Below are positions 41,499-48,407 of a stretch of DNA of 48,407 nt, piece by piece (positions within the stretch are counted from its first letter, which is position 1; the number at the start of each line of letters is the position of its first letter). The position numbers were made by a program, and so were the translations under genes. The stretch spans positions 1 to 48,407 of the forward strand of contig NZ_CAKZHY010000075.1 in the NCBI RefSeq assembly GCF_936928535.1. The letters run 5' to 3'. The notes under the pieces are model-generated. The model worked only from the letters and a program-made list of their open reading frames with translations. It ran no database searches and was not told the DNA's origin. This DNA is from an uncultured Bradyrhizobium sp. GTDB lineage: Bacteria > Pseudomonadota > Alphaproteobacteria > Rhizobiales > Xanthobacteraceae.

Positions 41499-42458
41499 TC
41501 ACCCCTTAGCCTGCACCGGCGTGCCGTCCGCCATGGTCGTCACGCCTTTCCGCTCGACGATCATCCGGTACGCCCGCGGCTGACGATGAACATCGAAATT
41601 GAAGGTCGTGCGCTTGTAGGACATGCAGAGATCGAGATCGCAGCGGGCGAGCGCGAGTTCGTCGCCCTTGGTCGTGCATCGCGCGACGATCTCACCTGAC
41701 GGCGCGATGATGCAGCTGCCGCCGATGTGGTCGACGCCCTCTTCGACGCCGGCCTTGGCGACACCGACCACGAAGGTGCCGTTCTGGTAGGCGCCCGATT
41801 GCATCACCAGATGATTGTGGAACAGCGAGAGATCGTCATGCTCCGGCGCCGGCGGATTGTGCACCGGCGTGTTGTAGCCGATCATCACCATCTCGACGCC
41901 CTGCAAGCCCATCACCCGATAGGTCTCGCTCCAGCGGCGATCGTTGCAGATCGCCATCCCCATCACGCCGCCGAAGGCATCGACGACGCCAAAGCTGGAG
42001 CCGGGCTCGAAATAGCGCTTCTCGAGGTGCTGAAACCTGCGCCATGGCTCATGCTCGGCGTGTCCAGGCAGATGCACTTTGCGGTACTTCGCGACCGTCG
42101 CGCCGCTTTTGTCGACCAGGATCGAGGTGTTGTAGCGATGGACGATTCCAGCCTCGACCGTAAGCTCCGCATAGCCGAGGCAAAACCCGATGCCGAGCTC
42201 GCGAGCGAGGTCGAACAGCGCCTGCGTCTCCGGCCCCGGCATCTCGCGTTCAAAGAAGCTGTCGATCTCCGCCTGATCCTCGAAATACCAACGCGGAAAG
42301 AACGTGGCCAGCGCGAGCTCGGGATAGACGATCAGATCGCAGCCATTGGCCTTGGCCTGTCGCATCAACGCTGTCAGCCGCGCCACCACCCCCGTCCGCG
42401 TCTCGGTCCTCGCGATCGGGCCAAGCTGGCCGGCCGCAACACTCAAAAATCTCGCCAC
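41499..42458 (-). CDS. N-carbamoyl-D-amino-acid hydrolase
   Basis: The 319-residue nitrilase-superfamily enzyme hydrolyses N-carbamoyl-D-amino acids to D-amino acid, CO2 and ammonia. The catalytic triad is complete and at the known spacing: Glu47 (YPELALATFFPRW), Lys127 (KYRKVHLPGH), Cys171 (AICNDRRW). Family hallmarks include GYNTPVHNPP and RFQHLEKRYFEPG. Overall it reads very like the Agrobacterium D-carbamoylase with a short C-terminal extension. There is no ATG: GTG at 42458 (GAGGG upstream) is preferred, GTG at 42497 is the alternative. No hydantoinase gene is adjacent. Confidence 0.9.
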   Translation of the reverse strand: MARFLSVAAGQLGPIARTETRTGVVARLTALMRQAKANGCDLIVYPELALATFFPRWYFEDQAEIDSFFEREMPGPETQALFDLARELGIGFCLGYAELTVEAGIVHRYNTSILVDKSGATVAKYRKVHLPGHAEHEPWRRFQHLEKRYFEPGSSFGVVDAFGGVMGMAICNDRRWSETYRVMGLQGVEMVMIGYNTPVHNPPAPEHDDLSLFHNHLVMQSGAYQNGTFVVGVAKAGVEEGVDHIGGSCIIAPSGEIVARCTTKGDELALARCDLDLCMSYKRTTFNFDVHRQPRAYRMIVERKGVTTMADGTPVQAKG

Positions 42459-42700
42459 GCGTTTGCCCTCATTCGCTCTCCGGATAGCCCGAGACACGCC
42501 GTAGATATCCAGCCGCGCCTATGCACATTCCGCGCCTGCCGGTCCCGATGCTGCTAGAGATACCAGCGAAATCAGGCATTCCAGGAACTTTCGTTGCCAA
42601 TCTGCAACGGTTCCCGACGATCTAACACCGAACAAAAGAAACGCCCATTGCGGCCACGAACCCTGCTCACAACGCCGTGAGACAAGTCAGGGGAACGACG

Positions 42701-42925
42701 ATGCGTGCACAACGCGTTTGGAACGTGAATGGAGCTGCCAGCATCGGGCAGCTTCAGTCCAGATTGGACGATCTCAACAAGCGGCTCAGCCAGCTCGAGA
42801 GCCAGCACCCCGAGAGCTGGAAGGTGGAAGAGCTGAAATCAAGCGCGCTCAACCTGTCCAGGGAGATCGACGACATCCGCTGCGCCGAGGCGACGGCAGC
42901 CTTGCGGGAGTTACTGCGGAAGTAG
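42701..42925 (+). CDS. Small coiled-coil hypothetical protein (74 aa)
   Basis: Helical protein (IGQLQSRLDDLNKRLSQLES, then VEELKSSALNLSREIDDIR), a probable coiled coil. AGGGGA lies before the ATG at 42701. The 240 bp upstream contain no other recognisable gene. Function unknown. Confidence 0.65.
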   Translation: MRAQRVWNVNGAASIGQLQSRLDDLNKRLSQLESQHPESWKVEELKSSALNLSREIDDIRCAEATAALRELLRK

Positions 42926-43010
42926 TCCTCCAGCACGCAATGATTCGGAGCGCGCGCCGCGGAACCAACGCGCGTTCCCGCCATTGCCATGGTGAGCATG
43001 GAGCTAAATC

Positions 43011-43124
43011 ATGGCCAGGCATCTGACGCGATCTCATTTCGCGCGTGGCGTGGCCGGCGCGGTTTCCACGCTGGTCCTGTGCGCGACGGCGGCTTTCACC
43101 ATCGCGCGCCACTTTGCGCTGTGA
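43011..43124 (+). CDS. Tiny membrane protein (37 aa)
   Basis: MARHLTRSHFARGVAG, followed by a hydrophobic helix (AVSTLVLCATAAFTIA) and RHFAL. GGAG lies eight bases before the ATG at 43011. It is a single-pass microprotein next to the 108-aa gene. Supported only by the ribosome site and helix. Confidence 0.5.
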   Translation: MARHLTRSHFARGVAGAVSTLVLCATAAFTIARHFAL

Positions 43125-43151
43125 AGAATCTGGCGCTGTGAGGAGTTTTGC

Positions 43152-43478
43152 ATGACGCCCGAACCCGAGGAGTCGGTGAGGCTGCAAGGTTTTGGCGAGA
43201 TGACGCTGCGCACGGCGATCACGACCGTGATGCTGCTCGCCCCACGCGAGCGCGCGGAGGCCGCGATCTTCCGCGTTCGTGATGGCGTGCGTCTCGCTTC
43301 AGGCGAGATCGCCGACCTCGCAACAGAATGGGGCATCGCGCCGGTGGCCAAGATCAGGTCGCCAAAGCTTGTCCCCGAGCCGCACTGGTCCGAGATCGTC
43401 CGCGGCATGGTGCGCGAGGCCCCGCTGCCATCGCTGATGGTGGCGTTCCTGCTGGGTGTGCTGGTGACGCGCCGCTAA
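43152..43478 (+). CDS. C-terminally anchored hypothetical protein (108 aa)
   Basis: Soluble helical N-terminus (RTAITTVMLLAPRERAEAAIFRVRDG), a linker, and a hydrophobic C-terminal segment (PLPSLMVAFLLGVLVTRR) suggesting a tail anchor. GAGGAG precedes the ATG at 43152. The stop overlaps that of the convergent NUDIX gene. Function unknown. Confidence 0.65.
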   Translation: MTPEPEESVRLQGFGEMTLRTAITTVMLLAPRERAEAAIFRVRDGVRLASGEIADLATEWGIAPVAKIRSPKLVPEPHWSEIVRGMVREAPLPSLMVAFLLGVLVTRR

Positions 43479-43897
43479 GAGAAATTCGGCGAGATACCCC
43501 GCTCCAGTCTGCTCCAGATTGCGATTGCCTCAAGCGTGTAGCTGTCCTTGATCTCACGCGACAGGATTTTTGACCAGATCGTCTCTGCAGGCATCAACAA
43601 GGTGCGGGTAATGACCTCACGTGCCTCGGGCGACCGCTCCCGGCGGCCGACCACGGAGGCGTGCACGATGTGAACCTCGTTGTCCATCAGGCCGCTATCC
43701 GTCAAGACGGTTCCGATCAGCCGCGGATCGGCCCCCACATAACCGGTCTCCTCCTCCAATTCCTTCAAGGCATTTGCCTCTAGCCCGATACCCGGCTCGG
43801 CGAACCCGCGCGGCAGTTCAAGCATGAGCCGTCCGAGCGCATGACAGAGCAGCAATTGCCGTTCGTTACATTCCAGCATCGCGCGATTTGACCGCAC
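43475..43897 (-). CDS. NUDIX hydrolase, apparently N-terminally shortened
   Basis: The 140-residue frame contains a NUDIX box in LPRGFAEPGIGLEANALKEL/EEETGY. It deviates from G-x5-E-x7-REUxEExGU: the first Glu is Ile, and Arg-Glu is Lys-Glu. Only about 28 residues precede the box, whereas ADP-sugar-type relatives have 50 or more with a first beta-sheet. The start is GTG at 43897 or ATG at 43879. The 5' end coincides with a shift to AT-richer DNA, so the gene may have been truncated and may be inactive. Confidence 0.6.
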   Translation of the reverse strand: MRSNRAMLECNERQLLLCHALGRLMLELPRGFAEPGIGLEANALKELEEETGYVGADPRLIGTVLTDSGLMDNEVHIVHASVVGRRERSPEAREVITRTLLMPAETIWSKILSREIKDSYTLEAIAIWSRLERGISPNFS

Positions 43898-44519
43898 TCA
43901 CCAAACTGACAGTAAGAAGCCTCGGCCGCAGTTTAATGCAGTCTGTTATTTGGAAAGACGAAGCAAAGATCAAGATATTGGTGGAGGACGCCGGAGCGGC
44001 GCTAGACAAAGAAGACGCGCTGCTGCGCGTGAACAAGGCCATTCTCGATCGCTTTTATAGGGCGCTGCCAGATTTATGGACCATTCCGGCCGGCTACGAG
44101 ATTGGTCGCTTCTTAACACGAGATCAATTTAATGAATTTCTGCGCTCTTCGGCCGACGGTCTGTCCAATCCCGATCATGCTGCGCATTGGATAGCAACAC
44201 AGCTAGCCCTGAATCCAGAAGCAAAAGCAAACGTCCTTGCTCGAACTCAAGCAAGAGGCGACGTACCGACCTGCGCATCGAAATGCAAATGCGCCTTGTT
44301 CCAGGTCACTGAGATAGGTAGAGCACCACCTAAGCGCCCTGCGTGCAAGACGCACTGCATATCAGAATGCAGCATTCAAAGATCCGACACATGCCGAATA
44401 AGGCGGGAAACACGCCGTTCAGTTCTAGTTCTTCTTAGTGAAAAGGCCGAGGCTTGCTAAATCTGTACCCCAACCCGTACCCTGCGCCCAGGTTGAGCAA
44501 AGAAGCAAAACAAAAATCA
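43898..44519. other. AT-richer region of possible foreign origin
   Basis: Visibly lower GC and different codon use from the neighbours. One plus-strand frame (ATG at 43936, end 44460) has protein-like sequence for about 100 residues (WKDEAKIKILVEDAGAAL, RVNKAILDRFYRALPDLW, FLTRDQFNEFL). It then decays into Cys/Arg-rich sequence without a recognisable domain, as in a truncated or frameshifted gene. The region ends next to the 3' side of tRNA-Pro, a common integration site. Confidence 0.45.
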
Positions 44520-44537
44520 AAAGCATTTCAATGCTTT
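44520..44537 (-). terminator. Terminator of tRNA-Pro
   Basis: AAAGCATT / AATGCTTT hairpin. On the minus strand it is followed by a T-rich run (TGATTTTTGTTTT). It starts 4 bp beyond the tRNA CCA end. Confidence 0.75.
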
Positions 44538-44541
44538 AGAA

Positions 44542-44618
44542 TGGTCGGAGTGGCAGGATTCGAACCTGCGACCCCTGCGTCCCGAACGCAGTGCTCTACC
44601 GGGCTGAGCCACACTCCG
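44542..44618 (-). tRNA. tRNA-Pro (anticodon CGG), CCA encoded
   Basis: 77-nt cloverleaf: acceptor CGGAGTG pairs with CACTCCG, D-arm GGCTCAGCCCGGTAGAGC, anticodon stem CTGCG/CGCAG around loop TTCGGGA (anticodon CGG), T-arm GCAGGTTCGAATCCTGC, discriminator A, and genomic CCA. Transcribed on the minus strand and ended by a strong terminator. Confidence 0.96.
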
Positions 44619-44668
44619 ACAAGAGGCCGGCTTATAGCGTCGGGCTTGGCGCACCGCAAGCGGCCGGA

Positions 44669-45676
44669 ATGAGGAATTTTGTCCCTGTGAAAACGGGTCT
44701 TGAAACGCTGATTTTGCCGGCCGGCGAGGCTGGCGCGGAAGCCGCCGCCCGGATCCTGGCCGCCGGCGGGCTGGTCGCGTTTCCGACCGAGACGGTCTAT
44801 GGGCTCGGCGCCGACGCCGGCAATGCGACGGCCGTCGCCCACATCTACAGCGCCAAGGGCCGCCCGGCCTTCAATCCGCTGATCGCCCATGTCCCCGATC
44901 TCGCGGCGGCACGGCGGATCGGCCGGTTCGACGCGCGCGCGTTGCGACTTGCGGAGGCGTTCTGGCCGGGACCGCTGACCCTGGTGGTGCCGAAGACGGA
45001 GAACTGCCCTGTGGCCGATCTTGCCACCGCGGGCCTCGACACCGTTGCGATCCGCATTCCCGCCCATCCGGTGGCCGAGGCGATCTTGCGCGCCTTTGGC
45101 GGAGCCGTGGTGGCTCCGTCAGCAAATATCTCCGGCCACGTCTCGCCGACGCTGGCGGCCCATGTCGAGAACGACCTCGCCGGGCGGATCGACCTGATCA
45201 TCGACGGCGGGCCTGTCGCGGTCGGCGTCGAATCGACCATCGTCGGCTGCTTCGAGGCGCCGATGCTGCTGCGCCCGGGTGGGCTGTCGCGCGAAAAGAT
45301 CGAGGCCGTGCTCGGCGCGCCGCTGGCGCGGCCGCCTGTCGAGGCCGACAGCGACGACAGCCAGCCGCTGGCGCCGGGCATGCTGGCCTCGCATTACGCG
45401 CCGCGCGCCATCGTGCGGCTTCACGCGCGGGACGTTGCGCCCGGCGAGGCGCTGCTGGCTTTCGGCCCTGGTCACATGCCCGGCCAGGAGGCCGCTGCCG
45501 CTGTCATGAATTTATCGCCCGCAGCTGATCTCGATGAAGCCGCGGCCAATCTGTTCGGCTATCTTCGCAGCCTCGATGCGAAGGCACCGAAGGCGATTGC
45601 CGTGATGACGATTCCGGAAGAAGGCCTGGGCGAGGCGATCAACGACCGGCTGCGACGCGCAGCTGTTGCTCGATAG
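44669..45676 (+). CDS. tsaC: Threonylcarbamoyl-AMP synthase (Sua5/TsaC family)
   Basis: The 335-residue, two-domain Sua5-type enzyme supplies threonylcarbamoyl-AMP for the t6A37 tRNA modification. The YrdC core shows GGLVAFPTETVYGLGADA, SAKGRPAFNPL, FWPGPLTLVV, AIRIPAHP, VVAPSANISGHVSPT and VGVESTIVG. The C-terminal Sua5 domain follows LAPGMLASHYAPRA. ATG 44669 is assumed; GTG at 44687 with AGGA upstream is an alternative. It is divergent from tRNA-Pro, with a 50-bp spacer. The stop abuts a palindromic repeat. Confidence 0.94.
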   Translation: MRNFVPVKTGLETLILPAGEAGAEAAARILAAGGLVAFPTETVYGLGADAGNATAVAHIYSAKGRPAFNPLIAHVPDLAAARRIGRFDARALRLAEAFWPGPLTLVVPKTENCPVADLATAGLDTVAIRIPAHPVAEAILRAFGGAVVAPSANISGHVSPTLAAHVENDLAGRIDLIIDGGPVAVGVESTIVGCFEAPMLLRPGGLSREKIEAVLGAPLARPPVEADSDDSQPLAPGMLASHYAPRAIVRLHARDVAPGEALLAFGPGHMPGQEAAAAVMNLSPAADLDEAAANLFGYLRSLDAKAPKAIAVMTIPEEGLGEAINDRLRRAAVAR

Positions 45677-45748
45677 CGCATGATCCGGAAAAGTGTGCAG
45701 CGGTTTTCCCGCGACAAACGCGAACGCGTTTGCGCAGAGATCATGCGC
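45676..45748. repeat. Palindromic rhizobial intergenic repeat
   Basis: A 73-bp element with outer arms GCGCATGATC / GATCATGCGC, inner GGAAAA / TTTTCC, and an ACGCG-rich centre. Sequences of the form 'GCGCATGATCCGGAAAA' are widespread intergenic repeats in Bradyrhizobium and relatives (recalled). It lies between tsaC and the FAD oxidase gene and overlaps the last base of the tsaC stop. Confidence 0.7.
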
Positions 45749-45776
45749 AAGAGATAAAAGCGAAGTAGAAACGACA

Positions 45777-47204
45777 ATGAACATCAATCAATCCGCCACC
45801 CCGCCGCTTGCGCCCGAGTTGATCGACCAATTCCGCAAGATCGTCGGCGATCGTCACGCCATCACCGACGCGGCCGACATCGAGGCCTACGTTACCGAGG
45901 AGCGCAACCTCTTCCACGGCCGCTCGCCGCTAGTGCTGCGGCCGGGCTCGACGGCGGAAGTGTCCGCGATCTGCAAGCTCGCGTCCGAGCACAGGATTGC
46001 GTTGGTGCCGCAGGGCGGCAACACCGGGCTCGTCGGCGGTCAGACACCGCACAATGGCGAGGTCGTGGTGTCGCTGCGCCGGCTGGACAAGATCCGCGAG
46101 ATCGACACCGCCTCCAACACCATGACATGCGAGGCGGGCGTGATCCTGCAGATCGCGCAAGCGAAGGCCGCCGACGTCGACCGGTTGTTTCCGCTCTCGC
46201 TCGGCGCGGAAGGAAGCTGCACCATCGGCGGCAATCTCTCGACCAATGCCGGCGGCACCGCCGCGCTCGCCTATGGCGTCGCGCGCGAGATGGCGCTGGG
46301 GCTGGAGGTCGTGCTCGCCGACGGGCGGGTGCTCAACGTGCTGTCGAAGCTGAAGAAGGACAACACCGGCTATAATCTGCATAATCTCTTCATCGGCGCG
46401 GAAGGCACGCTCGGCATCATCACCGCGGCGACGTTGAAGCTGTTTCCGAAGCCGCGGGCGATCGAGACCGCCTATGTCGGGCTAAAGTCGCCGGCGGCGG
46501 CGCTCCAGCTGCTGGCGATCGCGCAAAGCGAGGCCGCCAACGCGCTGACGAGCTTCGAGCTGCTCTCGGAGATGGCGGTGGATTTCTCGGTGCGGCACGG
46601 CATCGACGTGCGCGATCCCCTTGCCGAGAAGCATCCCTGGTACGTGCTGATGGAATTGTCCTCCGCGAGCGACGACGCCCGCACGCCGCTGGAGACGATC
46701 CTCGCCCGCGCCATGGAAGCGGAGATCGTGGACGACGCCGTGATCGCGGCCAACCTCACCCAGCGCAACGCCTTCTGGAAGCTGCGCGAGGAGATGTCGG
46801 CGGCGCAAAAGCCGGAGGGCGGCTCGATCAAGCACGACATCTCCGTTCCCGTCGCTGCCGTGCCTGAATTCATCGAGCAAGCCAATGCCGCGGTGGTCAA
46901 GCTGATATCAGGCGCGCGGCCGGTGCCGTTCGGCCATCTAGGCGACGGCAATCTGCACTACAATGTCAGCCAGCCCATCGGCGCCAACACCGCGGACTTT
47001 CTGGCGCGCTGGCATGAGATGAACGCCGTGGTGTTCGAGATCGTGCTGCGCATGGGCGGCTCGATCTCGGCCGAGCACGGCATCGGCGTGCTCAAGCGTG
47101 ACGAGCTGCCGGACGTGAAGGACAAGACCGCGATCGAGCTGATGCGGTCGATCAAGGCGATGCTCGATCCGCAGGGCATCATGAATCCGGGGAAGGTGCT
47201 CTAG
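45777..47204 (+). CDS. FAD-linked oxidase, GlcD / D-2-hydroxyacid dehydrogenase type
   Basis: The 475-residue flavoprotein has a PCMH/VAO FAD-binding domain (VPQGGNTGLVGGQTP, SLGAEGSCTIGGNLSTNAGG, GYNLHNLFIGAEGTLGIITAATL). The FAD-oxidase C-terminal domain has the His/Gly metal and substrate loop (FGHLGDGNLHYN; SISAEHGIG; NPGKVL end). This arrangement suits D-lactate, D-2-hydroxyglutarate or glycolate dehydrogenases; the substrate cannot be chosen from sequence. ATG 45777 follows the palindromic repeat. A GNAT gene starts 2 bp after the stop. Confidence 0.92.
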   Translation: MNINQSATPPLAPELIDQFRKIVGDRHAITDAADIEAYVTEERNLFHGRSPLVLRPGSTAEVSAICKLASEHRIALVPQGGNTGLVGGQTPHNGEVVVSLRRLDKIREIDTASNTMTCEAGVILQIAQAKAADVDRLFPLSLGAEGSCTIGGNLSTNAGGTAALAYGVAREMALGLEVVLADGRVLNVLSKLKKDNTGYNLHNLFIGAEGTLGIITAATLKLFPKPRAIETAYVGLKSPAAALQLLAIAQSEAANALTSFELLSEMAVDFSVRHGIDVRDPLAEKHPWYVLMELSSASDDARTPLETILARAMEAEIVDDAVIAANLTQRNAFWKLREEMSAAQKPEGGSIKHDISVPVAAVPEFIEQANAAVVKLISGARPVPFGHLGDGNLHYNVSQPIGANTADFLARWHEMNAVVFEIVLRMGGSISAEHGIGVLKRDELPDVKDKTAIELMRSIKAMLDPQGIMNPGKVL

Positions 47205-47206
47205 GC

Positions 47207-47638
47207 ATGCCTGCTCTCAAGATCGATGCGATCAACGATACCGATGTCGAGCCGGTGGTGGCGCTGTGGCAGCGCTGCGGCCTGACGCGCCCCTGGAACG
47301 ACCCGCATGCCGACATCGCGCTGGCGCGGCGGCGCGAGAACTCGACGGTGCTCGTTGGCCGCGACGACGGCGCGATGGTGGCGACCGTCATGGTCGGCCA
47401 TGACGGCCATCGCGGCTGGGTCTATTACGTGGCGGTCGACCCCGATGGCCGCAAGCGCGGCTATGGCCGCGCGATCATGGCGGCCGCCGAGGACTGGCTG
47501 CGCACGGCCGGCATCGCAAAGCTGCAGCTTTTGGTCCGGCGCGAAAATGCGCAGGCGAATGCGTTCTACCAGTCGCTGGCGTTCGAGGAATCGACCTCAG
47601 TGATGTTCCAGAAATGGCTCGACGGCCGCGAACACTGA
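47207..47638 (+). CDS. GNAT acetyltransferase, YpeA-like
   Basis: The 143-residue GNAT protein has strand-helix order ending in the acetyl-CoA motif VAVDPDGRKRGYGRAIMAAAE and the conserved NAQANAFYQSLAFEE near the C-terminus. It resembles E. coli YpeA. It is translationally close to the FAD oxidase gene (2-bp gap; ribosome site GGGGAAGG inside the oxidase end), so they form an operon with the NUDIX gene that follows. Target unknown. Confidence 0.88.
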   Translation: MPALKIDAINDTDVEPVVALWQRCGLTRPWNDPHADIALARRRENSTVLVGRDDGAMVATVMVGHDGHRGWVYYVAVDPDGRKRGYGRAIMAAAEDWLRTAGIAKLQLLVRRENAQANAFYQSLAFEESTSVMFQKWLDGREH

Positions 47639-47647
47639 AAGACAGCA

Positions 47648-48229
47648 ATGACCATTTCCGATCGCGTCCGCATCAAGGACGTTCGCGTACTCTCGGACGG
47701 CTGGACTACGCTGAAAAGCACTACGTTCGACTACCGGCGCGCCAATGGCGCGTGGCAGACGCAGAAGCGCGAGACCTATGAGCGCGACAACGCCGCTGCG
47801 ATCCTGCCGTATAACCGCGCGCGGCGCAGCGTGATCCTGGTGAAGCAGTTTCGCCTGCCCGCCTTCATCCGCGGCTATGACGACCTGCTGATCGAGGCGG
47901 CCGCCGGCGTGCTCGATAACGCCGAACCCGAGGCCCGCATCCGCGCCGAGGCCGAGGAAGAGACCGGCTATCGCCTGCACGACGTGCACAAGGTTTTCGA
48001 AGCCTTCATGAGCCCCGGTGCCATCACCGAGAAGCTGCATTTCTTCGTCGCCGAGTACGAGCCGGACATGCGGGTCAGCGACGGCGGCGGCCTGGAGCAC
48101 GAGGGCGAGGACATCGAGGTGCTGGAGCTCGGCATCGACGAGGCCCTTGCGATGATCGCCGACGGAAGGATTATCGACGGCAAGGCGATCATGCTGCTGC
48201 AATACGCGGCGCTGCATGTGTTCAGGTAG
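47648..48229 (+). CDS. nudK: NudK-type NUDIX pyrophosphatase
   Basis: The 193-residue member of the GDP-mannose/ADP-sugar pyrophosphatase group begins with a strand pattern like NudK (RIKDVRVLSDGWTTLKSTTFDY). It has VILVKQFRLPAFIRG and an intact-type NUDIX helix, AAGVLDNAEPEARIRAEAEEETGY, including the NudK-style E-A-x-E-E-T-G. The C-terminus binds the dimer partner. It lies 9 bp after the GNAT gene. Likely substrate GDP-mannose or similar, by family only. Confidence 0.88.
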   Translation: MTISDRVRIKDVRVLSDGWTTLKSTTFDYRRANGAWQTQKRETYERDNAAAILPYNRARRSVILVKQFRLPAFIRGYDDLLIEAAAGVLDNAEPEARIRAEAEEETGYRLHDVHKVFEAFMSPGAITEKLHFFVAEYEPDMRVSDGGGLEHEGEDIEVLELGIDEALAMIADGRIIDGKAIMLLQYAALHVFR

Positions 48230-48258
48230 ATGAATCTGTCGGCGCGCGCGGTGCGAAC

Positions 48259-48407
48259 CCTTCTCCCCTTGTGGGAGAAGGTGGCGCAAAGCGCCGGATG
48301 AGGGGTATGCTTCTGCGAGCTCCTAAGAGAGTTGAATTCGTGGACAGAGACCCCTCACCCGTCTCGCCGCTAGTGCGGCGAGCCACCCTCTCCCACAAGG
48401 GGAGAGG
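48259..48407. repeat. Long inverted intergenic repeat, runs off the window
   Basis: CTCCCCTTGTGGGAGA-type arms occur at 48261-48285 and, inverted, at 48382-48407, with a further perfect hairpin CTCGCCGC-TAGT-GCGGCGAG (48363-48382). Segments such as GGATGAGGGG and CCCCTCACCC flank the centre. This is a familiar Bradyrhizobium/Rhizobiales interspersed repeat (recalled). No coding sequence. Confidence 0.75.

Noticed and set aside
43475..44541. Direct repeat of the tRNA-Pro 3' end as an attachment site
   Set aside because: I looked for a second copy of the T-arm/acceptor sequence in the adjacent AT-rich stretch and saw none, so no att site is called.
44454..44672. 72-codon plus-strand frame across the tRNA
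   Set aside because: Its middle (VGVAGFEPATPAS) is the translated complement of tRNA-Pro, a well-known false gene.

Overview
The window is high-GC alphaproteobacterial chromosome and looks like Bradyrhizobium or a close relative. The grounds are: a red-type (form IC) RuBisCO operon in the order cbbR|cbbFPTALSXE, promoter motifs of the alphaproteobacterial EcfG/PhyR general stress response, many short lineage-type proteins, and palindromic intergenic repeats of the kind that litter Bradyrhizobium genomes. All assignments come from reading the translated sequence and motifs; no database search was run.

Layout. 1-2.9 kb: an EmrA/EmrB-type efflux pair on the minus strand. 3.0-11.6 kb: a stress/accessory block with a PRC-barrel protein, a pyruvate-oxidase-like ThDP enzyme, two DUF4142 secreted proteins, a Tat-signal short-chain dehydrogenase, a PAP2 phosphatase with two DUF3147 membrane proteins, a ribbon-helix-helix-like regulator and several tiny proteins. 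11.8-19.4 kb: a 2005-residue soluble hybrid histidine kinase with ten tandem 92-residue HAMP units and three receiver domains, followed after 14 bp by a REC-PAS-HWE histidine kinase. 19.4-25.2 kb: more small proteins (DUF3072, DUF6496), a DegP-type protease and a universal stress protein. 25.3-28.4 kb: a FIST sensor protein overlapping a PAS-GGDEF-EAL protein. 28.5-38.4 kb: the complete Calvin-Benson cbb operon with divergent cbbR. 38.4-43.5 kb: small proteins, a TetR/MFS pair and an N-carbamoyl-D-amino-acid hydrolase. 43.5-44.6 kb: an N-terminally shortened NUDIX gene, a compositionally foreign stretch and tRNA-Pro(CGG). 44.7-48.2 kb: threonylcarbamoyl-AMP synthase, a GlcD-type FAD oxidase, a GNAT acetyltransferase and a NudK-type NUDIX hydrolase. 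Repetitive palindromes lie at both ends.

How it fits together. Ten genes or operons between 3.6 and 21.4 kb are preceded by GGAAC-N16/17-(C/T/G/A)GTT-like sequences, three of them perfect GGAAC-N16-CGTT. The first half of the window therefore looks like a general-stress-response neighbourhood. The poly-HAMP kinase has one of the perfect promoters, and its neighbour is an HWE-family kinase, the family that commonly feeds the PhyR/EcfG cascade; a stress-amplifying signalling loop is a reasonable inference. The RHH-like regulator has a perfect palindrome overlapping the -10 of its own EcfG-type promoter, suggesting autorepression. The cbb operon is a self-contained CO2-fixation unit with a long inverted repeat at the cbbR-cbbF junction. 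Four convergent gene pairs end in hairpins that contain one or both stop codons.
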